From assembly GCA_026707045.1 (NCBI GenBank), contig JAPOXO010000032.1, forward strand, positions 1 to 58,470: a stretch of 58,470 bases of DNA, read 5' to 3'. The notes below the pieces were generated by a model. The model was not told where the DNA came from. It made no database searches and saw only the letters and a program-made list of their open reading frames with translations. Of this stretch, positions 42,652 to 52,431 are shown one piece after another (the stretch's first letter is position 1; each line of letters starts with the position of its first letter). The DNA is from Gammaproteobacteria bacterium (lineage in GTDB: Bacteria; Pseudomonadota; Gammaproteobacteria; Pseudomonadales; Azotimanducaceae). Both the position numbers and the translations under genes were made by a program.

Positions 42652-42784
42652 TAAAGTACGTTTGGCTATTTTGTAAGATGCCGTTCGACATGTCGGCCAT
42701 TCCAACTATTCAAAATTTCATTGGATGCTAAAGTTCTTTTCGAGCTCTTCCGCTCGAACCCGCGAATTAAAATAAACTTTGTAG

Positions 42785-45019
42785 TCAATCACCAATCTCA
42801 ATTATGGCTTCGGATGGTGAGGGTAGTTCGAAATTTAGCTCCGTAGCACCCTCGACATTCACTTCAACTTGGTCGATGTCATATATCACTTTTGTTGTGA
42901 ATGTTCCGCCATCGCGCTCCATTCTGATCTCTCTCCTCTGGGACAAGTGAACAGAATACTCACCTTCGTCTAAACCAGATATCTCATAGGCACCATCAGA
43001 ACTGATGTAGCTAGTAACGGACGTATTGCCACTTACCAAAGCTTTAGCTTTGACCTCACCGGAAGGAACAGAACCATCAGAATATCTAACTGTCCCAAAC
43101 AGTCTAGAGTTTCCGGAAAAGTCAAACTCAACGTAGACTTCACCACTATCAGCAGTTATCTCAAACGATTTGTCTTTTTCTCGATTCATCCAAGCATACG
43201 CAAAGAGCGCGAACGCTCCAATACCAATTCCGTCTATTACGAACTCTCCATTTTCGACGCCCATGAGGCTTCTTAGGACCACTCCTCCGGGATCTGAAAC
43301 AAGCTCCAGAGACACGGTCTCACCTAATTCCAGTCCTTCAATGATTCCCGTAACACGACCTTTGGAATCGACAACCAGCCGTATATCCTTAACCTCATTC
43401 TGACTTAGGACTACCTCTTCGGTTTCCGAATTGCCTTGGTCGGTTATTGCAATGACATCATAGGTACCAGCTTCCAACAGATAGTCGAATAGTCCATCGC
43501 TGTGGACACCTCTTTGAATTACTGCACTCTCACTGGTGAAACTCACCGTTCCGCTGAGGGGATCCCCCGTCGATGACTCAATTCTTCCACGAATTCTCGC
43601 ATTCTTGGATTCGTCTTTTTCTAATCGGATATCAAGAATTGTTGAGGTCGGATCAACTTGCAACTCTTGCGATTGATAATCCCGTGCTTCGACGCTTATC
43701 TGCGTCGAGTCTGCCGGCAATGGCATCAATGTTAATTCTCCGCTGGCATCGGTAGTTGCCTGCACTGTTTCTTTTTGATAACTGAGCAAGATGTCGAACC
43801 ATATTCTCAGACCCTCGAGACTCCCCTTCCAACGGTAGTCTCGCAGAGAAATAGTCGCTCCACCTATAGGTTGACCGCTGGCTGCATCAAATACGCGACC
43901 AACCAGCTGCCTTCCTTGCTCTAGTGCAACCACCCCCAAGTCGTACTTGTCGAGCGACTCTAAATCCAATTCAGTGCTAACTTGAGCAATGTGTTCTTCC
44001 GAGTCCACTATCAAACCAATTGTTTGGGGATCCACCAATACTGCAATTTCTCCCCTAGACTTGGCAAATGAATAGTCGCGGCTTCCATCTGATCGAATTG
44101 CCCGTATGCTGAAACTGTCCATAGGTTCACCCGTCGAGGCGTCGAGAACAGTTCCAATTACTTGAACCATTCTTGAGAGAACCAATTTCAAGTCATGCTC
44201 ACCAGAAGTGGTGAGAAGTCTCTTGGAGGAACCGAATTCTTCGTGCCTCGCTGTCAACCACAAATCCTTGTTTCTTACGAAAGGGCCGATGCGAAACTTT
44301 CCCTTTTCGTCGCTCGCTGCGACTGCTCCTCCACGTTCCGTAGTAAAGCGCGAAGTAATGTTTGCTCCTTGAACCGGCTCCTGATCAGTGTCTAGCACGC
44401 GACCCGTCACGAAAAATGCGTTGGACAGTCGTAAGTCTTGATCATTCTTGTCTCTTCCCGAGATTTTGACAATGAATGTCTCATTTGGAGCATGTGGCAA
44501 CAGAATGCCGATTTCATGGCTTGTATTGGGGGATAGTCCTCCCATTTTGAATTTTCCACCCGTATCTGTTAGCCAATAAAACCTGACGTGCTCCGGAATT
44601 TGAATGTTCGGTAGACCTTCCGGTTTCACAGTCAACCCGGCATTCTCAATTGGAATGTTGTCCGTCGATAGAACAGTACCCTTCATCGAGAGTCCTTCTT
44701 CAAACTTGAGATGGATTGTTGCGTCTGTCAAACGTGGACTAATTCGTTTGAATAGCGGAAGAGCATCACGATGAAGCGCAACTATCTGAACTTCATTCGA
44801 ATCGGGTAATTCCAATGTGAATTTTTCTGAAGAGATGAGAGTCCAACTCACCGCTTCAGCCCCACGTCTGATGGGTAGTTCAAATACACCTATCCAAACC
44901 TCGTGAGATTGACTCACACTCCCGTCGATCGATCCTTCAAGTGTGACGGTATCGTCTCCTCGGATCTGAATAGCGTGGACAACCAAGAACAGTGAGATCA
45001 AAAAGAGATATGGCTTCAT
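42785..45019 (-). CDS. Large exported protein with carboxypeptidase-regulatory-like beta domains
   Basis: This 744-residue protein begins with a signal peptide (about 1-22, FLISLFLVVHAIQIRG). The rest is a chain of about seven transthyretin-like CarboxypepD_reg domains. The recurring unit is 'G.V.d..g.Pi.gA.i......g......D..G.f..': for example ENAGLTVKPEG, VQGANITSRFTTERGG, IGGATISLRDYRW, LSGTVSFTSES and PSGEVKAKALVSG, each followed by lines such as SDEKGKFRIG or SSDGAYEISGL. No enzyme domain is seen. The protein is probably a periplasmic or surface scaffold. The divergent/upstream gap of 237 bases holds no gene. Function unknown. Confidence 0.8.
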   Translation of the reverse strand: MKPYLFLISLFLVVHAIQIRGDDTVTLEGSIDGSVSQSHEVWIGVFELPIRRGAEAVSWTLISSEKFTLELPDSNEVQIVALHRDALPLFKRISPRLTDATIHLKFEEGLSMKGTVLSTDNIPIENAGLTVKPEGLPNIQIPEHVRFYWLTDTGGKFKMGGLSPNTSHEIGILLPHAPNETFIVKISGRDKNDQDLRLSNAFFVTGRVLDTDQEPVQGANITSRFTTERGGAVAASDEKGKFRIGPFVRNKDLWLTARHEEFGSSKRLLTTSGEHDLKLVLSRMVQVIGTVLDASTGEPMDSFSIRAIRSDGSRDYSFAKSRGEIAVLVDPQTIGLIVDSEEHIAQVSTELDLESLDKYDLGVVALEQGRQLVGRVFDAASGQPIGGATISLRDYRWKGSLEGLRIWFDILLSYQKETVQATTDASGELTLMPLPADSTQISVEARDYQSQELQVDPTSTILDIRLEKDESKNARIRGRIESSTGDPLSGTVSFTSESAVIQRGVHSDGLFDYLLEAGTYDVIAITDQGNSETEEVVLSQNEVKDIRLVVDSKGRVTGIIEGLELGETVSLELVSDPGGVVLRSLMGVENGEFVIDGIGIGAFALFAYAWMNREKDKSFEITADSGEVYVEFDFSGNSRLFGTVRYSDGSVPSGEVKAKALVSGNTSVTSYISSDGAYEISGLDEGEYSVHLSQRREIRMERDGGTFTTKVIYDIDQVEVNVEGATELNFELPSPSEAIIEIGD

Positions 45020-45132
45020 GGGCTTTGTAGCTACTACTCAGCCAATCAAGGTATCACAAGAAAGAGCACAGCAACTAGTGGAAGACTCATGGGGTGCAGA
45101 AACTAGTGAACCGCTCGTAACCTCGAAGCGTG

Positions 45133-45172
45133 GTGCCGCTATGTGATTTCAAATGTCACCGGTGTGCGGCAC
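45133..45172. repeat. Inverted repeat downstream of the CtBP-type dehydrogenase gene
   Basis: GTGCCGC at 45133-45139 and GCGGCAC at 45166-45172 are perfect inverted copies, and the spacer contains the palindrome CACCGGTG (45157-45164). The structure lies in the 237-base gap between two minus-strand genes. It lacks a T-run, so it could be an operator or RNA structure instead of an intrinsic terminator. Confidence 0.3.
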
Positions 45173-45256
45173 AAGTTGTAAAGCCTTGTCGCGCAAAGCC
45201 GATAACAGATCTAGTTGAAGGAATTCTGTGTCTGCTGGCTGTAGATTTGATTGTTA

Positions 45257-46261
45257 CTAGGAGAGATTGAGCTGACTCGAGTTCACGCAGTTTTCCAAGC
45301 GTCCGTCTCGAAGAAACCGCGCTGCCGTACGAGCGGCAAACGCTCGAATGTCCCGGATGCTTTCGGGAGTGAAAAATGCTGAATGTGGAGTGAGAACGAG
45401 CCGATGCTTCAAGCCATCATCATCGCCTAGCCAAGCTCTGATTAATGGTCGATCCAACTTTGCAGGTTCTTCGGGAAGTACATCGAGTCCAGCAGCAAGA
45501 ACCGTTCCATTCTTCATAGCTTCGTACAACGCATCGATGTCAATGATGGGTCCCCGTGCCGTGTTTATGACGATGCATCCCTTTTTGGCTAGATCGAAGA
45601 GTCTTGCGTCAAGCAAATTTTTGGTCTCTTCATTGAGCGGCGTGTGGACACTGATCACGTCCGATTCGCTCACTAAGTCCTCAAGCGAGTCTGACCGTCG
45701 GATACCCAACGCAAGTTCGACTCCGTTTGGTTGATACGGATCGAAGAAAGTCACATCCATATCAAACGCCTTGGCTCGTCGGGCGGTTGCGGTACCGATG
45801 CGTCCCAGCCCAATTACACCAAACGTGCAGTCCGACATTCTCCTTCCGTATGGATTCAGCGCAGGTCGCCAATTTCTGATCGGGTCTGCTCTCAAGGACT
45901 CGTCATGAAATGCGATGCTTTTGGTCAAAGTCATCATCAACGCAATGGCGTGATCCGCAACTTCGCGAGTGCCGTAGTCCGGAACGTTGCAAACCGGGAT
46001 ACCGCGGGAGGACCAATCGTCGATGTCCACATCGTCGTACCCGACAGCGGTTTTCACAAATATCCTGCACTTTTTAAGTTTGTCGATGCAGTCTTTGGGC
46101 GGTTGTGTTCCCACGATTCCGTCACATGCGGCCCACTGTTCGTCCGTTACGTTTCTCATGCCTCCGCCGAATACAGCGGTGACTCCATCGCCAATCGCTT
46201 CCAGTTCTACAGAGTTGTCGCGATCGGCTCGATGGTGCGGCCACAGGACTTGAATGCTCAT
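45257..46261 (-). CDS. D-2-hydroxyacid dehydrogenase, CtBP type
   Basis: This 334-residue NAD-dependent enzyme of the D-isomer-specific 2-hydroxyacid dehydrogenase family resembles the C-terminal-binding-protein branch. The Rossmann motif FGVIGLGRIGTATARRAKAF lies near residues 145-164. Catalytic residues are the arginine in NTARGPIID (about 233-241), the glutamate in LPEEPAKLDRP (about 261-271) and the histidine in LTPHSAFFTPES (about 293-304). YDDVDIDDWSSRGIPVCNVPDYGT is a CtBP-like stretch. The substrate is unknown. The gene starts 31 bases after nuoN in the same direction and may be read from the nuo transcript. Confidence 0.9.
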   Translation of the reverse strand: MSIQVLWPHHRADRDNSVELEAIGDGVTAVFGGGMRNVTDEQWAACDGIVGTQPPKDCIDKLKKCRIFVKTAVGYDDVDIDDWSSRGIPVCNVPDYGTREVADHAIALMMTLTKSIAFHDESLRADPIRNWRPALNPYGRRMSDCTFGVIGLGRIGTATARRAKAFDMDVTFFDPYQPNGVELALGIRRSDSLEDLVSESDVISVHTPLNEETKNLLDARLFDLAKKGCIVINTARGPIIDIDALYEAMKNGTVLAAGLDVLPEEPAKLDRPLIRAWLGDDDGLKHRLVLTPHSAFFTPESIRDIRAFAARTAARFLRDGRLENCVNSSQLNLS

Positions 46262-46292
46262 TCAATACCTCTTCATTGGTATGAAGTTCTTT

Positions 46293-47747
46293 TTAGAAAC
46301 CGGAGACTCGAACCAGGTTTTGTACTAGATCCACAAGTGGAGTCGGATAGATCCCCAATCCCAACGTGGCAACGCCGAGAACCGCGACCGCACCAATTCC
46401 CGTCCATGATTCTCTTTGCGTGGCATCGAGTTGTCCCTCGGGCTTGCTAGTCATGGCAAAAATGATCCTTAAGTAATAGAAAATGCCTATCGCACTCCCT
46501 AGTACGAGAAGTCCAACTAGAGTCCACATCTCGCCTTCAATTCCTGCGGCGAACAAGTAGAACTTCGCGATAAAGCCCATTGTCAGTGGGATTCCCGCAA
46601 GGGAGAGAGCCGAAACTACCAGAGTGGCAGCAGGAATGGGTCTGCGCCACAACAATCCGTTGATGTCGTCTATGCTGGCCATCTCAGAATCGGACCTGTG
46701 AGAAATCACGGTGATCACCCCAAAGGCGGCAAGCGTCATGACAAAGTAGCCCGCAAGATAGACGATAGCGGTTTCAAAACCTATGGCGGGTTGCGTAGCG
46801 ACTAGCAGCAACGCAATGACGAGATAGCCCATGTGAGCGATGGAGGAATACGCGAGCAAGCGTTTCAGGTCTTTTTGTTGCAAGGCGAGCAAGTTTCCAA
46901 CAATCATGGATATCGCTGCGATAAGAAATATGGCCTGCGTGATTGCTTCCGAACTCAAAACGTCGCTTTCCATTACATACCGCATCACGACGACAAATAC
47001 ACCGCCCTTTGAAACGGTTGCAATGAATCCCGTCACGATTGAAGGTGCGCCCTGATACACATCGGGCGTCCAAATGTGGAACGGCACAAGCGAGAGCTTG
47101 AAGGCTATTCCGCTCCAAAAGAAAGCGTGTCCTATCAAGTAGAAAATGTCGCCCTCCGCACTGCCGGAGACCGGAGACACTTGAGAAAATTCCATGGATC
47201 CCGATGCGGCATAGATCAATGCCATGCCGAAAAGGATTGCCGAGGTGCTAGCCCCTGACAGAATCATGTACTTCAGACCTGCTTCGAGCGGTCCTCGTAC
47301 TTTCTCGGGATAGGCAACCATTGCGTAGAGTGAAATCGATACGATTTCCAAACCCAATAGCAACGAAACAAAATGAGTTGCCGAAGGGAGCATCAGACTC
47401 CCAAGAGTTGCAGCAAGCAGCAAGAGATAGAACTCTTCGCGAAACCGAAATCTCTCATCGACATATTGATAAGCGATGACTGCGGTAAAAATCGCCGCCA
47501 AGACGAACAAGACATTGAATACGTACGAAATGCCGTCAACGTGAAATAGCATCGTTACGCCAGTACCTCCACCCAACGCTTCGTACCCTGGTAAGTGGCT
47601 CGCCAACGTCGCCAGAAGCGTGACCATCGTGAGTGACCAAGCCACAAAGTGTGTTCGGCGAATGCATACGCCCAACATTACGACAAGAAGACCTGCAGAC
47701 AGCACGATATAAGGAAGGCATGCCAGCAAAGTCGTTTGCGTATTCAT
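46293..47747 (-). CDS. nuoN: NADH-quinone oxidoreductase subunit N
   Basis: This 484-residue antiporter-like subunit of complex I in the inner membrane has about 14 membrane helices. Family features: the LLGLEIVSISLYAMVAY stretch near 130-146 with the key glutamate on the transmembrane helix, the lysine region SGIAFKLSLVPFHIWTPDVYQGAP (about 212-235), and LLAYSSIAHMGYLVIALL with preceding QQKDLKRL. Length is normal (E. coli 485). Its ATG overlaps the nuoM stop by four bases. It is the last nuo gene; a hydroxyacid dehydrogenase gene follows after 31 bases. Confidence 0.96.
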   Translation of the reverse strand: MNTQTTLLACLPYIVLSAGLLVVMLGVCIRRTHFVAWSLTMVTLLATLASHLPGYEALGGGTGVTMLFHVDGISYVFNVLFVLAAIFTAVIAYQYVDERFRFREEFYLLLLAATLGSLMLPSATHFVSLLLGLEIVSISLYAMVAYPEKVRGPLEAGLKYMILSGASTSAILFGMALIYAASGSMEFSQVSPVSGSAEGDIFYLIGHAFFWSGIAFKLSLVPFHIWTPDVYQGAPSIVTGFIATVSKGGVFVVVMRYVMESDVLSSEAITQAIFLIAAISMIVGNLLALQQKDLKRLLAYSSIAHMGYLVIALLLVATQPAIGFETAIVYLAGYFVMTLAAFGVITVISHRSDSEMASIDDINGLLWRRPIPAATLVVSALSLAGIPLTMGFIAKFYLFAAGIEGEMWTLVGLLVLGSAIGIFYYLRIIFAMTSKPEGQLDATQRESWTGIGAVAVLGVATLGLGIYPTPLVDLVQNLVRVSGF

Positions 47748-49204
47748 GGCGCAATACCGAGCAGAGGTAGGATTGCGTCCGTCATTCCTAGAACGTGCTG
47801 CGGATAAATTCCCACCCAGATCAATCCAACCATAAGCACAACCATCACGCTCATCTCTCGGAAAGCAAAGTCCTTCATTTCCGATACATCGGGGTTGGGT
47901 GATCCTTGAAAGGACCTTTGCATAAGCGAAAGACCGTAAACCGCCGCAACGACAATTCCTATTGCTGCCAGTACAGTCAGAAGCACGTTCTTCTGAAACG
48001 CACCTAACAACACAAGAAACTCACCGATGAAGTTTCCTAGACCAGGCATTCCGACCGAAGCAATGACAAAAAACATGGTCACGGCCCCCATTCGCGGAGC
48101 ACGTACCCATAGTCCTCCCATCTCTGACATCTCGCGAGTGTGGAGACGCTCTTGTAGAGCTCCCGCCATCATGAACAACGCGGCTGTGGAAAATCCATGC
48201 GCGATCATTGTCACGATTGCTCCCTGCATGCCAAGCTCGTTGAACGAATAGACCCCCACAAGGACGAAGCCCATATGAGCAATAGAACTGTAGGCCACAA
48301 GCCGTTTGAAATCGGACTGACTGTACGCCATGTAGCCGCCATACAGAATGCTAATGACACCTAACGCCATTCCATAGGCCCAAAAGTCTTGGGATGCTTC
48401 AGGAAAGAGCGTGATGACGAATCGAATGATCCCGTAGCCACCCGTTTTCAGCAATATTCCCGCCAAAATCACAGAGCCGGCGGTTGGAGCCTGCGTATGC
48501 GCATCGGGCAACCACGTGTGCACTGGCACGCTCGGCAGCTTCGTGATGAACGCAATGAAGAACCCCAGCATGAGCAGTCGAGCAACGCCACCATCCAATT
48601 CAGTGCCCAGCAATGTGTCGTAGTCGAACGTTATGACTCCATGTACGTCGTAGTGCAGCCAGACCAACGCAACGATAGCTACCAACATCAACAGGCCGCT
48701 GATTTGCGTGAAAAGGAAGAACTTCATCGAGGCGTAAGCTTTGTCCTCGTGTCCCCAAATCGCGATAAGGAAGTACATGGGGATGAGCATGACTTCCCAG
48801 AAGAAGAAGAAAAGGAAGAGGTCGAAAGCCGAGAAAACGCCGACGACTCCGGCCATTACCCAAAGTATGTTGAACTGAAAGAATCCGTGCCGAGTCTTGG
48901 TCTCAGTCCACGAAGACACTACAGCCACAGCTCCAAGCAGAGTAGTAAGACCGATCAACATCAACGACAGACCATCGACTCTGAGAGTGAGGCTTATCCC
49001 AAATCGTGGGATCCATGAATGGGATTGATCGGCATAGAGTCCGGCTTCAGACGGACCACCCATCCAAACGACTACAACCCATATAGTTGCAATCACAAAC
49101 GAAGACAACGCAATCCAGTTTGGAAGGTTGCGAGAAATTCTCTCAGAACTCCAAGCCAGCAGGCCCGCTGCCAAAAGAAGTCCGATGAGAAGAGCGATGT
49201 TCAC
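47744..49204 (-). CDS. nuoM: NADH-quinone oxidoreductase subunit M
   Basis: This 486-residue antiporter-like proton-channel subunit uses the GTG at 49204, two bases after the nuoL stop, giving MNIALLIGLLLA; an upstream in-frame start at 49270 would read through the end of nuoL. About 14 helices. Key motifs are FFWEVMLIPMYFLIAIWG with the conserved glutamate (about 118-135), FITKLPSVPVHTWLPDAHTQAPTAGS with Lys and His (about 205-230), and SDFKRLVAYSSIAHMGFVLVG (about 296-316). It overlaps nuoN by four bases. Confidence 0.96.
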   Translation of the reverse strand: MNIALLIGLLLAAGLLAWSSERISRNLPNWIALSSFVIATIWVVVVWMGGPSEAGLYADQSHSWIPRFGISLTLRVDGLSLMLIGLTTLLGAVAVVSSWTETKTRHGFFQFNILWVMAGVVGVFSAFDLFLFFFFWEVMLIPMYFLIAIWGHEDKAYASMKFFLFTQISGLLMLVAIVALVWLHYDVHGVITFDYDTLLGTELDGGVARLLMLGFFIAFITKLPSVPVHTWLPDAHTQAPTAGSVILAGILLKTGGYGIIRFVITLFPEASQDFWAYGMALGVISILYGGYMAYSQSDFKRLVAYSSIAHMGFVLVGVYSFNELGMQGAIVTMIAHGFSTAALFMMAGALQERLHTREMSEMGGLWVRAPRMGAVTMFFVIASVGMPGLGNFIGEFLVLLGAFQKNVLLTVLAAIGIVVAAVYGLSLMQRSFQGSPNPDVSEMKDFAFREMSVMVVLMVGLIWVGIYPQHVLGMTDAILPLLGIAP

Positions 49205-49206
49205 GA

Positions 49207-51051
49207 CTAGATAAGCGCCACCACGATGAGGACAAAGAGAAGCCCACTGAACATTGTGAGTGCGTACCAACGCAACCGACCGTTTTGCGAGACGGTCAGC
49301 AAGTTGTGAAAGATGCGAGCCACTAAGGTTGTGAATCTAAACACAAAGTCAACCGCATCGCTCTTATTGACGCGAGCAAACCATCTAAAAGGTTTCACAA
49401 CAAGTGTGTCGTAGATCCAATCGAAGCCCCAACCGACGAACCAGAACCGGCCGACCGACTTTCCGAACGGTGAGTCTGAGATCTTTTTCCGGTCAACGAC
49501 GTTGGTAGCAAAAATCAAATAGCCAACCAATACTCCCAAGAGGGGAATGCACATCGTTGCAATCGCGACAAATTCCTTCAAGTGCAGTTCAAAGTGCACT
49601 CCTTTGTCACCAAATAGAGTTGCAAGCACGGTAAAGCCCAACCATCCACCGCCGATAGACAGTGCGGACAATACGAGAAGTGGCAACCACATATTGGCCC
49701 TGCTCTTGTCATGCGGTTCCGTTTTGGTCTCTCCAAAGAATGTGAGATACATCATTCGCACCGTGTAGAGCGACGTCATAAACGCCGCTCCTGCCGCAAA
49801 TGCCCAAAAAGTCATCCCAAAGGATTCGGAATGTGCCGCGGTCAACAAGATTGCGTCCTTGCTGACGAAACCCGATGTGAGAGGCAAAGCCACTAAAGCC
49901 GCTGAACCAATGAACATCGACCAAAAAGGAATTGGGAGCTTTCGCCAGAGTCCTCCCATCTTGAACATGTCCTGCTCGTGATGCAAAGCCAAGATCACGG
50001 AACCGCTTGCAAGAAACAATAGAGCCTTAAAAAATGCGTGGGTCATCAGGTGGAAAATAGCCGCCGACCAAGCTCCGACACCTAGTGCGAAAAACATGTA
50101 GCCGATCTGGCTCATAGTGGAAAACGCCAGAACACGTTTGATGTCCGACTGCATCAGTGCTGTGAACGATGCGATGAACAATGTGACCAGCCCAACCACA
50201 GCCACACACCAGGTTGCAGTTTCCGAAAGCAAGTAGAGGTCCTGCATCCGTGCAATCAAATACACGCCAGCAGTAACCATCGTTGCCGCGTGAATCAACG
50301 CCGAGACCGGAGTCGGACCTGCCATTGCATCTGGCAACCATGTTTGCAGAGGAGCTTGGGCCGACTTCCCTATGGCTCCGCCTAGCAATAGCAATGCGAT
50401 CGCCGTGTTCATTGTGGAGCCTTCGGGCCATGCGGTTCGAGCACCTTCCAACGACTGCTGAATGTCAAGAGTGCCCAGTTCGCGGAAGAGCAAGAAGAGA
50501 CCCAAAATTAACGCTGTATCGCCTACTCGCGTTACAACAAAGGCCTTTCGAGCGGCATAACCGTTTTCTGGATCCTTATGGAAGAATCCAATCAATAAAT
50601 AACTACAAAGACCGACACCTTCCCAGCCCAAAAACAACAGAAGCAGGCTGTCTCCCAACACCAGAAGCAGCATTGCAAACACAAACAGATTCATGTAAGC
50701 AAAGAAGCGGCTGTACCCTTCCTCTTCCCACATGTAGCCTGTGGCGTAGAGGTGAATGAGGAACCCTACTCCAGTTATTACACCGACCATGACCAGCGCC
50801 AAATAGTCGAGGTACAGCGACACGGAAACATCGAAGTCGCCAACTACCATCCAAGTCCAAAGTACTTGCGAATAAGATGTCGAACCGCTGGCTACAAATT
50901 CCCATCCGACAAGCGTTGCTACGACTGCGGAGAGTCCAACGCTTCCGGCTCCTATGCATGCGACGACGACTTTCGGTAGTTTTCCTTCCGTGACGCAAAG
51001 GATCAAGAATCCCGCTAGCGGAAGTACCGGAACAATCCAAAGCATGTCCAT
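49207..51051 (-). CDS. nuoL: NADH-quinone oxidoreductase subunit L
   Basis: This 614-residue protein is the distal antiporter-like subunit of complex I with about 16 helices, including the long C-terminal arm that braces NuoM and NuoN. Motifs: LFLGWEGVGLCSYLLIGFF with the conserved glutamate (about 137-155), GAIGKSAQAPLQTWLPDAMAGPTPVSALIHAATM with the lysine and histidine (about 217-250), and SDIKRVLAFSTMSQIGYM. The length matches E. coli NuoL (613). The ATG overlaps the nuoK stop by one base (TGATG). Confidence 0.97.
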   Translation of the reverse strand: MDMLWIVPVLPLAGFLILCVTEGKLPKVVVACIGAGSVGLSAVVATLVGWEFVASGSTSYSQVLWTWMVVGDFDVSVSLYLDYLALVMVGVITGVGFLIHLYATGYMWEEEGYSRFFAYMNLFVFAMLLLVLGDSLLLLFLGWEGVGLCSYLLIGFFHKDPENGYAARKAFVVTRVGDTALILGLFLLFRELGTLDIQQSLEGARTAWPEGSTMNTAIALLLLGGAIGKSAQAPLQTWLPDAMAGPTPVSALIHAATMVTAGVYLIARMQDLYLLSETATWCVAVVGLVTLFIASFTALMQSDIKRVLAFSTMSQIGYMFFALGVGAWSAAIFHLMTHAFFKALLFLASGSVILALHHEQDMFKMGGLWRKLPIPFWSMFIGSAALVALPLTSGFVSKDAILLTAAHSESFGMTFWAFAAGAAFMTSLYTVRMMYLTFFGETKTEPHDKSRANMWLPLLVLSALSIGGGWLGFTVLATLFGDKGVHFELHLKEFVAIATMCIPLLGVLVGYLIFATNVVDRKKISDSPFGKSVGRFWFVGWGFDWIYDTLVVKPFRWFARVNKSDAVDFVFRFTTLVARIFHNLLTVSQNGRLRWYALTMFSGLLFVLIVVALI

Positions 51052-51371
51052 CAGCCGGTCATCTCACTAACGGCATCGATGTCAAGCGTCTTAAATCTGC
51101 GAGATAGCTGTACGACCAAACCAAGAGCTACCGCAACTTCTGCGGCGGCCAATGCGAGAATGAACATGAACATCACTTGACCATCCGCCTGGTCGTGAAA
51201 GGCTCCCGCGGCAATGAAAACTACCGCAGCAGCGTTCATCATGAGTTCTAGTGACAGCAGAATAAAAATCACGTTGCGACGAATGAGAATGCCGACCACT
51301 CCAATGAGGAACAAAGTGATCGCGAACCAAATCACATGTTCGAGGGGAATAGCCCCTGCTCCATCAATCAT
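51051..51371 (-). CDS. nuoK: NADH-quinone oxidoreductase subunit K
   Basis: This 106-residue membrane subunit has three helices. The two conserved glutamates of the E-channel are visible in LLSLELMMNAA (about 34-44) and AAAEVAVALGLVVQLSRR (about 74-91). The length is normal (E. coli 100). The start overlaps the nuoJ stop by four bases and the stop overlaps nuoL by one base. Confidence 0.96.
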   Translation of the reverse strand: MIDGAGAIPLEHVIWFAITLFLIGVVGILIRRNVIFILLSLELMMNAAAVVFIAAGAFHDQADGQVMFMFILALAAAEVAVALGLVVQLSRRFKTLDIDAVSEMTG

Positions 51372-51883
51372 CTTTCCCTTCTCTCGTCCAAGTATCGACG
51401 ACCCAAGTGGTACGCACCTACGAGTCCGGCAAGTAGCAAAATACCGGCCAATTCGACTCCCAAGACATAGGGTCCAATCATTGCTGCACCAACTCGGCGG
51501 GGACCGATCATTTCACCTTCAATCATCGCCTGATTCTCTGCGCCGATTAACGCGATTCCAAGAACGATAAACAACCCACCAGCCAGAATCGAAGGAATAA
51601 CCCATATTCCAGGCAGTAACCATTGACGTTCTCGCTCGACGGACCTACGACCCAAATTCAGCATCATGACAACGAAAAGGAACAAGACCACGATCGCCCC
51701 CGCGTAGATGACGATCTGAAGTGCAGCAGCGAACGGAGCTCCGAGCAGAAAGAACACAACGGCCAAAGCCAACAGAGTAATAACCAGATAGATCAGTGCG
51801 TGTGAAGCATTCAGGCGGGTTATGGCCATCAGTGCAGCAAAGATCGCAATTCCACAGGACACTAGAAATAGCCAATAGACCAC
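51368..51883 (-). CDS. nuoJ: NADH-quinone oxidoreductase subunit J
   Basis: This 171-residue subunit has five hydrophobic helices. The family stretch FLLGAPFAAALQIVIYAGAIVVLFLFVVMML (about 45-75) is typical: the pi-bulge helix 3 of NuoJ, which moves between states in complex I. The C-terminus carries VGAYHLGRRYLDERRER. It starts 20 bases after nuoI and overlaps nuoK by four bases. Confidence 0.96.
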   Translation of the reverse strand: MVYWLFLVSCGIAIFAALMAITRLNASHALIYLVITLLALAVVFFLLGAPFAAALQIVIYAGAIVVLFLFVVMMLNLGRRSVERERQWLLPGIWVIPSILAGGLFIVLGIALIGAENQAMIEGEMIGPRRVGAAMIGPYVLGVELAGILLLAGLVGAYHLGRRYLDERRER

Positions 51884-51903
51884 CTTGCTAGCCTCCCACA
51901 GAC

Positions 51904-52422
51904 CTACGGCAACAAACTTCGGACATCTGCCGGTTCCCGTTCCTTCTGAGCTTCACCCTTGTCTTTTCCTTCGATGGTTTTTCCGGCGACATGCCAAAAG
52001 CTGTAATCGGGATACTTGCCTGTTCCGCTGATCAGCAAGTGCTCCTTCTCATAAACCATGTTGTTGCGGTCAAATTCGCAAAGTTCAAAGTCGGGAGTTA
52101 GCTGTATGGCATAGGTCGGGCAGGCCTCTTCGCACATGCCGCACATGATGCAGCGTGAGAAATTGATGCGGAAGAATTCCGGATACCATCGGCCATCTTC
52201 TTCCCGCTCTGTTTTTTGCAAGGCAATGCAATCTACCGGACAAGCAACCGCGCACAGATTGCACGCGACACATCGCTCCTCTCCATCCGGATCCCGAGTC
52301 AAGACGATTCTTCCCCGATAGCGTGGGGCTTGATAGGGCATTTCCTCGGGATATTGAACGGTCTCATTGCGCTTGAAAATGTGAGACAGCACGGTCCAAA
52401 TCGTCTTAATCTGACTAATCAT
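51904..52422 (-). CDS. nuoI: NADH-quinone oxidoreductase subunit I
   Basis: This 172-residue hydrophilic subunit carries two [4Fe-4S] clusters (N6a and N6b). The cysteine motifs are [15 protein letters not shown] (about 51-65) and [16 protein letters not shown] (about 91-106). The N-terminal helix anchors it to the membrane arm. The length is close to E. coli NuoI (180). It starts nine bases after nuoH and precedes nuoJ by 20 bases. Confidence 0.97.
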   Translation of the reverse strand: MISQIKTIWTVLSHIFKRNETVQYPEEMPYQAPRYRGRIVLTRDPDGEERCVACNLCAVACPVDCIALQKTEREEDGRWYPEFFRINFSRCIMCGMCEEACPTYAIQLTPDFELCEFDRNNMVYEKEHLLISGTGKYPDYSFWHVAGKTIEGKDKGEAQKEREPADVRSLLP

Positions 52423-52431
52423 CGATACACC

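Noticed and set aside
45731..46450. A 239-codon plus-strand frame opposite the hydroxyacid dehydrogenase gene
   Set aside because: It spans two minus-strand genes and their junction, and has no domain signature.
48389..49018. A 209-codon plus-strand frame opposite nuoM
   Set aside because: It is antisense to a strongly supported complex I gene, and its very polar composition is a reflection of the hydrophobic codons on the other strand.
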